Source of the DNA: Limnomonas spitsbergensis
Taxonomy: Eukaryota > Chlorophyta > Chlorophyceae > Chlamydomonadales
Assembly: GCA_037349105.1 (NCBI GenBank)
Contig: JAYJMM010000100.1
Coordinates: 1,054,001 to 1,118,000 of the forward strand
Length of the DNA: 64,000 nt
Direction of reading: 5' to 3'
The notes beneath the pieces were generated by a model. It did not search any database, was not told where the DNA came from, and saw only the letters and a program-made list of their open reading frames with translations. The first letter of the stretch is position 1. Each line of letters starts with the position of its first letter. The translations under genes and the position numbers were made by a program. Of this stretch, positions 1 to 12,000 are shown piece by piece.

Positions 1-94
1 TAATTTATCGGGACTGGTGTGGTGCCCATAATGTCTGCTGTCACTTTTCCCCACTCTTGCCTTATGTCACTCTTTCCCGCAATCCCCTGTGCAG

Positions 95-3000
95 GGACTC
101 GAGAGGCAGCGATGCCGAGTGTACCGCCAGCGGCTTCCATGGTGGTAGTAAGCTAGTCTCGCAGATGAGCGATCCACACGAAGGCTACAAGAGGAACAAG
201 GTGTGGTTTGGGGTGGATTGAAGGTTTAGGGTGACAGGAGTTGAGTGCGGTGCAGGGTGGGTTGAGGGTTCAGGTTAAGGGTGACAGGAGTCAAGTGCGG
301 TCTCGGTCATAACTGTTAACGGTTTTCAAAGATTTGCGATCCGCATTAAGGCTTAAGAGGAAGAATGTCCCGATAAATGCTTCCGTACGGTGTATGATCA
401 TGCTCCTTGCTGGTATACCGGTACAAGACGTATCCCTTCTGGTATACCGGTACAAGACGTATCCCTTCTGGTATACCGGTACAAGACGTATCCCTTCTGG
501 TATACCGGTACAAGACGTATCCCTTCTGGTATACCGGTACAAGACGTATCCCTTCTGGTATACCGGTACAAGACGTATCCCTTCTGGTATACCGGTACAA
601 GACGTATCCCTTCTGGTATACCGGTACAAGACGTATCCCTTCTGGTATACCGGTACAAGACGTATCCCTTCTGGTATACCGGTACAAGACGTGTCCCTTC
701 TATTATACCGGTACAAGACGTGTCCCTTCTGGTATACCGGTACAAGACGTATCCCTTCTGGTATACCGGTACAAGACGTATCCCTTCTGGTATACCGGTA
801 CAAGAGGTGTCCCTGCTGGTATACCGGTACAAGACGTGTCCCTTCTGGTATACCGTTACAAGACGTGTCCCTGCTGGTATACCGGTACAAGACGTGTCCC
901 TTCTGGTATACCGGTACAAGACGTGTCCCTGCTGGTATACCGGTACAAGACGTGTCCCTTCTGGTATACCGGTACAAGACGTGTCCCTGCTGGTATACCG
1001 GTACAAGACGTGTCCCTTCTGGTATACCGGTACAAGACGTGTCCCTTCTGGTATACCGTTACAAGAGGTGTCCCTGCTGGTATACCGGTACAAGACGTGT
1101 CCCTTCCGGTATACCGGTACAAGACGTATCCCTTCTGGTATACCGGTACAAGACGTATCCCTTCTGGTATACCGGTACAAGAGGTGTCCCTTCTGGTATA
1201 CCGGTACAAGACGTATCCCTTCTGGTATACCGGTACAAGACGTGTCCCTTCTGGTATACCGGTACAAGACGTGTCCCTGCTGGTATACCGGTACAAGACG
1301 TGTCCCTGCTGGTATACCGGTACAAGACGTGTCCCTTCTGGTATACCGGTACAAGACGTGTCCCTTCCGGTATACCGGTACAAGACGTATCCCTTCTGGT
1401 ATACCGGTACAAGACGTGTCCCTTCTGGTATACCGGTACAAGACGTGTCCCTTCTGGTATACCGGTACAAGACGTATCCCTTCTGGTATACCGGTACAAG
1501 ACGTGTCCCTTCTGGTATACCGGTACAAGACGTATCCCTTCTGGTATACCGGTACAAGACGTGTCCCTTCTGGTATACCGTTACAAGAGGTGTCCCTGCT
1601 GGTATACCGGTACAAGACGTGTCCCTTCTGGTATACCGTTACAAGACGTGTCCCTTCTGGTATACCGGTACAAGACGTATCCCTTCTGGTATACCGGTAC
1701 AAGAGGTGTCCCTGCTGGTATACCGGTACAAGACGTATCCCTTCTGGTATACCGGTACAAGAGGTGTCCCTGCTGGTATACCGGTACAAGACGTGTCCCT
1801 TCTGGTATACCGTTACAAGACGTGTCCCTTCTGGTATACCGGTACAAGACGTATCCCTTCTGGTATACCGGTACAAGACGTGTCCCTTCTGGTATACCGG
1901 TACAAGACGTGTCCCTGCTGGTATACCGGTACAAGACGTGTCCCTTCTGGTATACCGTTACAAGACGTGTCCCTTCTGGTATACCGGTACAAGACGTGTC
2001 CCTGCTGGTATACCGGTACAAGACGTGTCCCTGCTGGTATACCGGTACAAGACGTGTCCCTTCTGGTATACCGTTACAAGACGTGTCCCTTCTGGTATAC
2101 CGGTACAAGACGTGTCCCTGCTGGTATACCGGTACAAGAGGTGTCCCTGCTGGTATACCGGTACAAGACGTGTCCCTTCTGGTATCCCGGTACAAGACGT
2201 GTCCCTTCTGGTATACCGGTACAAGACGTGTCCCTGCTGGTATACCGGTACAAGACGTGTCCCTGCTGGTATACCGGTACAAGACGTATCCCTTCTGGTA
2301 TACCGGTACAAGACGTGTCCCTTCTGGTATACCGGTACAAGACGTATCCCTTCTGGTATACCGGTACAAGAGGTGTCCCTTCTGGCATACCGGTACAAGA
2401 CGTATCCCTTCTGGTATACCGGTACAAGACGTGTCCCTTCTGGTATACCGTTACAAGACGTATCCCTTCTGGTATACCGGTACAAGACGTATCCCTTCTG
2501 GTATACCGGTACAAGACGTATCCCTTCTGGTATACCGGTACAAGACGTATCCCTGCTGGTATACCGGTACAAGAGGTATCCCTTCTGGTATACCGGTACA
2601 AGACGTATCCCTTCTGGTATACCGTTACAAGACGTATCCCTTCTGGTATACCGGTACAAGACGTATCCCTTCTGGTATACCGGTACAAGACGTGTCCCTG
2701 CTGGTATACCGGTACAAGACGTGTCCCTTCTGGTATACCGGTACAAGACGTGTCCCTGCTGGTATACCGGTACAAGACGTATCCCTTCTGGTATACCGGT
2801 ACAAGAGGTGTCCCTGCTGGTATACCGGTACAAGACGTGTCCCTTCTGGTATACCGGTACAAGAGGTGTCCCTGCTGGTATACCGGTACAAGACGTGTCC
2901 CTTCTGGTATACCGGTACAAGAGGTGTCCCTGCTGGTATACCGGTACAAGACGTGTCCCTTCTGGTATACCGGTACAAGACGTGTCCCTTCCGGTATACC

Positions 3001-6000
3001 GGTACAAGACGTATCCCTTCTGGTATACCGGTACAAGACGTGTCCCTTCTGGTATACCGGTACAAGACGTATCCCTTCTGGTATACCGGTACAAGACGTG
3101 TCCCTTCTGGTATACCGTTACAAGAGGTGTCCCTGCTGGTATACCGGTACAAGACGTGTCCCTTCTGGTATACCGTTACAAGACGTGTCCCTTCTGGTAT
3201 ACCGGTACAAGACGTATCCCTTCTGGTATACCGGTACAAGAGGTGTCCCTGCTGGTATACCGGTACAAGACGTATCCCTTCTGGTATACCGGTACAAGAG
3301 GTGTCCCTGCTGGTATACCGGTACAAGACGTGTCCCTTCTGGTATACCGTTACAAGACGTGTCCCTTCTGGTATACCGGTACAAGACGTATCCCTTCTGG
3401 TATACCGGTACAAGAGGTGTCCCTGCTGGTATACCGGTACAAGACGTGTCCCTGCTGGTATACCGGTACAAGACGTGTCCCTTCTGGTATACCGTTACAA
3501 GACGTGTCCCTTCTGGTATACCGGTACAAGACGTGTCCCTGCTGGTATACCGGTACAAGACGTGTCCCTGCTGGTATACCGGTACAAGACGTGTCCCTTC
3601 TGGTATACCGTTACAAGACGTGTCCCTTCTGGTATACCGGTACAAGACGTGTCCCTGCTGGTATACCGGTACAAGAGGTGTCCCTGCTGGTATACCGGTA
3701 CAAGACGTGTCCCTTCTGGTATACCGGTACAAGACGTGTCCCTTCTGGTATACCGGTACAAGACGTGTCCCTGCTGGTATACCGGTACAAGACGTGTCCC
3801 TGCTGGTATACCGGTACAAGACGTATCCCTTCTGGTATACCGGTACAAGACGTGTCCCTTCTGGTATACCGGTACAAGACGTATCCCTTCTGGTATACCG
3901 GTACAAGAGGTGTCCCTTCTGGTATACCGGTACAAGACGTATCCCTTCTGGTATACCGGTACAAGACGTGTCCCTTCTGGTATACCGTTACAAGACGTAT
4001 CCCTTCTGGTATACCGGTACAAGACGTATCCCTTCTGGTATACCGGTACAAGACGTATCCCTTCTGGTATACCGGTACAAGACGTATCCCTGCTGGTATA
4101 CCGGTACAAGAGGTATCCCTTCTGGTATACCGGTACAAGACGTATCCCTTCTGGTATACCGTTACAAGACGTATCCCTTCTGGTATACCGGTACAAGACG
4201 TATCCCTTCTGGTATACCGGTACAAGACGTGTCCCTGCTGGTATACCGGTACAAGACGTGTCCCTTCTGGTATACCGTTACAAGACGTATCCCTTCTGGT
4301 ATACCGGTACAAGAGGTGTCCCTGCTGGTATACCGGTACAAGACGTGTCCCTTCTAATATACCGGTACAAGACGTGTCCCTTCTAGTATACCGGTACAAG
4401 ACGTATCCCTTCTAATATACCGGTACAAGACGTATCCCTTCTGGTATACCGGTACAAGAGGTGTCCCTGCTGGTATACCGGTACAAGACGTATCCCTTCC
4501 GGTATACCGTTACAAGACGTATCCCTTCTGGTATACCGGTACAAGAGGTGTCCCTGCTGGTATACCGGTACAAGACGTGTCCCTTCTGGTATACCGGTAC
4601 AAGACGTGTCCCTTCTGGTATACCGTTACAAGACGTATCCCTTCTGGTATACCGGTACAAGAGGTGTCCCTGCTGGTATACCGGTACAAGACGTATCCCT
4701 TCTGGTATACCGTTACAAGACGTGTCCCTGCTGGTATACCGGTACAAGAGGTGTCCCTGCTGGTATACCGGTACAAGACGTATCCCTTCCGGTATACCGT
4801 TACAAGACGTGTCCCTTCTGGTATACCGTTACAAGATGTGTCCCTTCTGGTATACCGTTACAAGACGTGTCCCTGCTGGTATACCGGTACAAGACGTGTC
4901 CCTTCTGGTATACCGGTACAAGACGTGTCCCTGCTGGTATACCGGTACAAGACGTGTCCCGTTCCCGTTGTACTCTCTGTAGGGCAGCCACTACCATCCG
5001 CACCTTAGCCGAACCCTGCCCAAGAGCGGGGGCCGCCTGGTCTATATGCCCAGACACGTATCTGAAAAGAAGCGGAGCCGGCGCATCTCGGCAAGCGGTC
5101 AGCTGTACTACGCGTCTGGGACATTTGCCCAGGTGACCTTGGGGGCAGAGTGGGGGAGAAGGGGGACAGGGCGGGGCAGGTTGGGGGGGAGGGCAAGGGG
5201 GGGGGGGGGAGAAGAGAGGCAGGGGGGAGGACAAAGAGTAGGGTGAGGGGAGAAGGGGCAGGGTGAAAGAGGGGCACTCGAAATTTATGCGGCTGAGCCA
5301 ATCCATCACGCAGCTATTTATATCGCTGCTTTCCTAAACATTTCCAGGCTGGGGCGATTGGCTAGGGTTTTGGGTTTCAGGCTGGGCCAACTGGCTAGGG
5401 GTTCAGGCTGGGGCACTTGGGTAGAGTTTTGGGTTTAAGCTCGAGCACACAGAGCGCTTCACTGGTCCTATGCCCCCAAATACAATTGATGTCCAATCTC
5501 CAGGTCTGGGTCTTCGACGATTCCCTCCGTGCCCTTTTCACCTTTTGTCCCTGGTCCTCACCCACGCTCAGGGCGGCGTTACTCGCAACTCGAGCAAACA
5601 CAGAGCGATTGTTTAGACCCATACCATTCATGTGTATAATAATATAATGCATGTCCAGTGTCCCGGTTCTGATCTCTGACGGTTCCATCACTGCCCGTTT
5701 GCCCCGGGTCCCCTTCATGGTTTCTGTTTTCGTGACTCAGGTACATATCAGCTACATCCCGGCTTCCCACCACAGACCCCAGGAATGGCCAGCCATGCTG
5801 CTTGGGCCGCCAGCCGTAGGCTGGTCCTGGTTACGTCTCAATCGAGCCTCTGACAGCCGCGGTGCGCCCTACTGATGGTGGCCTCGTAGCCCTAATCCCT
5901 AAACCCTAAAACAAACACTGGTCCCCTTCCCTCCTCTCAGGGCGGCATCACCCGCAACTCAAGCACACAGAGCGACGCAGCCCTGACGGGGGGCGGCGCC

Positions 6001-9000
6001 AGCATGCCCAACAGCCCCATGCAGCGAGGGCGTGGCCGGGACGACGGGGACGACGGCGGCGCTGTTTCTCCGACCAGCAGCTTCAGCAACCTGGTCTCCC
6101 ACAGCGGGGGTTATGACGGAGGGGCGAGGTGGGGACCGGGCGGGACAGGGCTTCGCCTAAATCCTGGAAGTCGAAACCCTGACAACCTGAACTCAAAGCC
6201 CCAAATCTGGGTCCCTGCAGCGGTGGTTATCATGGAGGGGCAAGGTGGGGACCGGGCGGGACAAACCCTGAACCCTAAGCCCTTAACCTGGTCTCTCACA
6301 GCGGTGGTTATGATGGAGGGGCAAGGTGGAGATGAGGCTGGATAAACCCTGAACCTAAGACCTTAACCCTTAACCTGGAACCTGGAAGCATAAGCCCTTA
6401 ACCTGTAACCCTAAGCCCTTAGCCCTTAACCTGTAACCCTAAGCCCTTAGCCCTTAACCTGGAACCCTAAGCCCTTAACCTGGAACCCTGAACCCTGAAC
6501 CATAAGCCCTTAACCTGACACCCTAAGCTCTTAGGACAACCTTGGTTTCCCTCCGAACCCTCAAACCCTTGGGGTTTACCCAACAGGGACGCCTCGGAGA
6601 TGGGTTTTGTTCGCAGCAGCACCCAGGGCACGGAAGACATGTCGGTCCGCAGCACGACGCCGGGCCTCGGCGGCGGTGGAGAGGGCTATGAGGTCCTGTC
6701 GGGTGGCGACGGCGAGCTGATGTCGCCGGACGACCTGCGGCGCCGCGAGGGGAACACAGACCTGCCGCCGATGCCGACTCCCGAGATAAATTTCTCCCTG
6801 CTCTCGCCGCAACAGCAGCAGCAGCAGCACATCATGATGCACTCGCCCTTGCCCATGGTGCGTCCTGGCTGATCCAGGGAATTTCTGGGAGTTCTCGGGG
6901 GGGGGGTCGCGCCTGAAGGGCTCGTTTCGAGCATTTCAGTACCCAACAATGAATGGTTAAAATCACTAAAAGAATCACCGCAAAGGGAGTTGAGGGAAGG
7001 AGCAGAGAGAGGGGGCTGATGAAGGAATTTGGGGCACATGTTTTGGTCCCCGTGTGGCCAAATGGTGGCCATGCCTGGCAGACTCCCAAATGCAGCAGCA
7101 GCACATCATGATGCTCTTGCCCTTGCCGATGGTGCGTCCTGGCTGACCATGAAATTTGAGAAAGGAAGGAGAGAGAGGACTGATCAAGCTAATTGAGGCC
7201 TATGTTTGGTCACCAAGTGGCCCAGTCATGGCCGCGTCCGGCAGACGCCCAGATGCAGCGACAGCAGCAGCGTATGATGTTGATGGTCTCACCCTGGCTT
7301 ATGGTTTAGTCCATGCCACCATGTGCGATCTGCTTTGATCTGTTTTAGGGTTGCCGGTAAGTGTGTGTACGAACACACACTGACCGGCAACCCTACAATA
7401 TAACGCATACGGACACCTCGTTTGGTGGCCACGCCATGTAGATCCATGTAGATCCATGTAGATCCAAGAAGATCACATGGATCCCTCGAGTCGTTTGACA
7501 GCTGGATGGCCCCTGGGTCTGAGGACATCTTGGGGATCGTGGTTCCCCCTATACGATGTATGTCATCACACACATCGATTTGGTACTCGAAACTCAATTT
7601 GGTGCTTTGAATTGCAGGCACGACACAGGTGACTAGACCTTAACGGCATACTGGCTGTGCATTCAGCCGCTAAGTGTTGGTTCCTGATCTCTCCTGGTTG
7701 CAGGCGGCGGGTGGCAGTGGCTTGGCTGGGGAGGACGACGTCACAGACTTCCCGCCAACGCTGTCCTTTCAGAAGGTGTGGACATGCTGCCATGTGTGAT
7801 GGACAAGGCCTTCGTTTCACAAGTATGGACCCTTTGTTCATAAGTGTGGACTGTTTGCCTGCAAGCATGAACTGATGTGTTCTCATAAATCATGAGCATG
7901 GACCATGAGTTCATAAGCATCCATCCTTTGTTTACAAGCTTATGAACTTTTCGTCCATAGGTATGAACCCTCGATTCGTGGGCATGAACCCTTTGTTCTC
8001 AAGTATGAGCCTCTTGTTCATAAGTATGAACCTGCTGAACCCTCAACCCTGGTGCCTGCCCTGACAATGTACCACAGATGTCGTTGATGCTTGTACTGCC
8101 TGGTAGCCAGCAGACGCTACACATCCAACTTACATTCATCGTGCATTGCCTCCCCCCCCCTCCAGCATATAGCCATAAATGTATAGCCACACCCATCATA
8201 GGCTCTTGTTTATGGGTTTAGGGTTATTCAGCCAAATTGGGTTTAGGGTTTTGTTTTCCAATTCTGTATTATTCTTGTCGATCTCTCCACTGAGCCGCCA
8301 CATTTTCATCTCCATTGAGTTATATGGTTTATAGGGTTACTAAGTCAATTTGGGCCAAGGGTTTTTGTCTTCCATTCCTGTATTCTTGTCGACCCCTCCA
8401 CAGAGCCGCGAGATCTCCATCTCCAGCTGGGCGGCGCAGTGCAGAGAGGACGCCGTCGGCAGCCTGCCCACTGCTCAGCCCATCTCGGCATACCCCGGGG
8501 CCCACCACAGCCAGCAGCAGCAACAGCCGCAACAGCTAGCGTACGACAGGCTGTCGCCCGGCGCCGCAGTGTCCTTGAGGCCCTACTCTGGCGTTGACGA
8601 AGCCGTCCGGCTGAACGTGGCTGCCGCCAACGCGGCGGCTGCGGCGCTGGCCATGGGCCGCCCGCTGTCGACGATACGCGAGGCGCGAGGCAGCTCCTTG
8701 GCGCGGAACACCCTGGAAGAGGACGACGACGAGACGGGGGCGGACTCGGGGGGGTACAGCAGCGCGGGCTCTGAAGAAGGAGACCCTGCGGCAGGACCTC
8801 TGGCAGGTGAGGGGGTGGCGACTTGCCCGCTTTTGCCTTGCCTTGCACGTTGAGGAAGTGAGTGACTGGGGAAGCAGGCGTCAGAGCTCTGTCATGGAAG
8901 CCCTCCCGACAGCGCCTGTGGCAGGTGAGTGGGTGGCGACTTGCCTGCTTTTGCCGGGATAAGAAATGATTGAGTGACTAGGGGTACAGCAATGCGGGCT

Positions 9001-12000
9001 ATGTCATGGGAGCTCCCCCCGGCAGCGCCTCTGGCAGATGAGAGGGTGGCGTCTTGCCTGAAATCGCAAGAGTGGAAGGATGGTGAATATATGAGTGACT
9101 GGGGGTACAGCAGCGCGGGCTCTGAAGAGGAAATCCCCTTGGCAGGTGCGTAGGTGGCAGCCTTGCCTATCAATGCCGGGGATTAATGAAGGAGGGAGGA
9201 TATGCAGCAGATCGGGCTCTGCAGCCCAGATCTTACGCCAGATTTCCTGAGGAATTATGAAGCCTGTACCCATGAAAGTATGAAGCTTGCAGACCTCCCC
9301 AGGTGGCATGCCCTGTCCGCTTTACGCCCAACGCTTCTTTGACCCCTTTTTCTTGAACCTGCCAACCCCGAACCTGGCCTATTTCGACCCCTTTTTGAAT
9401 TCTCGGGCCCCGAGGCTAGCCTGTTTTGCCCCTTTTTGAATCCTCCTCCCCCGGACCTGGTCCCCTTGAAGGCCCGCTGCTGCTGCCTCCGGAATTCGTC
9501 GAATCCGACATCACGGAGTCGGCCTTCATGTCCCCGAGCAACGCGGCGATCGCGGCGGTGGGTTCGCTGCCCGTGGGGCCGATGGAGCTACACCCTTCCC
9601 TCAGCTCGCACCAGCCGTCCCTCGGTGGCCATCAGCCATCGCACCCTTCTCTGCGGCTGAGTTCGCATTCCTCTGCACGCTTGAGCCACCTGGCTGCTGG
9701 CAGCTCGGACTTGCTGGCCATGCAGGTGATAGGGGTGGAGTATATGAAGGGTGTCGTGGGTGAGTTTGCATGCCTCGGCACGCTTGAGCCATGCAGCTGC
9801 TGGCGGTGCGGACTTGCTGGCCATGCAGGTGATAGGGGTGGGGAGTTTACAGAGGGTGCCATGGCTGAGTTCGTATGCCTCGGTTGGGTTGAGGTTGTCC
9901 GCTGCAATCGCACGCCTCTGGGAGGCGTATTTTAAAATCCTGAATGGAACCTGTATTATATTACGTGTCCTTAACCCTTGAATGGATCACGTGCTCAAAG
10001 CCTTGAATGGATTATATATGCAGCCCTTTGAATGGATCAAAGCCTTGAATGGATTATATATGCAGCCCTTTGAATGGATCAAAGCCTTGAATGGATTATA
10101 TATCCAATCCCTTGAATGGATCAAAGCCTTGAATGGATTATATATGCAGCCCTTTGAATGGATCAAAGCCTTGAATGGATTATATATCCAATCCCTTGAA
10201 TGGATCAAAGCCTTCAATGGATTATAAACAGCCCTTTGAATGGATCAAAGCCTTGAATGGATTATATATCCAATCCCTTGAATGGATCAAAGCCTTCAAT
10301 GGATTATATATCCCATCCCTTGAATGGATCAAAGCCTTGAATGGATTATATATGCAGCCCTTTGAATGGATCAAAGCCTTGAATGGATTATATATCCAAT
10401 CCCTTGAATGGATCAAAGCCTTCAATGGATTATATATGCAGCCCTTTGAATGGATCAAAGCCTTGAATGGATTATATATCCAATCCCTTGAATGGATCAA
10501 AGCCTTGAATGGATTATATATGCAGCCCTTTGAATGGATCAAAGCCTTGAATGGATTATATATCCAATCCCTTGAATGGATCAAAGCCTTCAATGGATTA
10601 TAAACAGCCCTTTGAATGGATCAAAGCCTTGAATGGATTATATATCCAATCCCTTGAATGGATCAAAGCCTCGAATGGATTATATATCCAATCCCTTGAA
10701 TGGATCAAAGCCTTGAATGGATTATATATCCAATCCTTTGAATGGATCAAAGCCTTCAATGGATTATATATCCAATCCCTTGAATGGATCAAAGCCTTCA
10801 ATGGATTATATATGCAGCCCTTTGAATGGATCACGTGCTCAAAGCCTTCAATGGATTATATATGCAGCCCTTTGAATGGATCAAAGCCTTCAATGGATTA
10901 TATATCCAATCCCTTGAATGGATCAAAGCCTTGAATGGATTATATATGCAGCCCTTTGAATGGATCAAAGCCTTGAATGGATTATATATCCAATCCCTTG
11001 AATGGATCAAAGCCTTGAATGGATTATATATGCAGCCCTTTGAATGGATCAATGCCTTGAATGGATTATATATCCAATCCCTTGAATGGATCAAAGCCTT
11101 GAATGGATTATATATCCAATCCCTTGAATGGATTAAAGCCTTGAATGGATTATATATCCAATCCCTTGAATGGATCAAAGCCTTCAATGGATTATATATG
11201 CAGCCCTTTGAATGGATCAAAGCCTTGAATGGATTATATATCCAATCCCTTGAATGGATCAAAGCCTTGAATGGATTATATATCCAATCCCTTGAATGGA
11301 TCAAAGCCTTGAATGGATTATATATCCAATCCCTTGAATGGATCAAAGCCTTGAATGGATTATTTATACAGCCCTTTGAATGGATCAAAGCCTTCAATGG
11401 ATTATATATCCAATCCCTTTGAATGGATCAAAGCCTTGAATGGATTATATATGCAGCCCTTTGAATGGATCAAAGCCTTCAATGGATTATATATCCAATC
11501 CCTTGAATGGATCAAAGCCTTGAATGGATTATATATCCAATCCCTTGAATGGATCAAAGCCTTGAATGGATTATATATCCAATCCCTTGAATGGATCAAA
11601 GCCTTGAATGGATTATATATGCAGCCCTTTGAATGGATCAAAGCCTTGAATGGATTATATATGCAGCCCTTTGAATGGATCAAAGCCTTCAATGGATTAT
11701 ATATCCAATCCTTTGAATGGATCACGTGCTCAAAGCCTTCAATGGATTATATATGCAGCCCTTTGAATGGATCAAAGCCTTCAATGGATTATATATGCAG
11801 CCCTTTGAATGGATCAAAGCCTTGAATGGATTATATATCCAATCCCTTGAATGGATCAAAGCCTTGAATGGATTATATATCCAATCCCTTGAATGGATCA
11901 AAGCCTTCAATGGATTATATATCCAATCCCTTGAATGGATCAAAGCCTTCAATGGATTATATATCCAATCCCTTGAATGGATCAAAGCCTTCAATGGATT

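Noticed and set aside
412..4964. CRISPR array
   Set aside because: There are no unique spacers; the whole 29-bp period is repeated, and the DNA is clearly eukaryotic.
291..4982. Open frames up to 1,350 codons across the 29-bp array on both strands
   Set aside because: The unit lacks stops in all six frames, so frames are automatic. The array sits between two phase-matched exons and is best read as intron.
6340..6535. Interstitial telomere
   Set aside because: The CCCTAA-like units are too irregular and lie inside an intron with exons on both sides.
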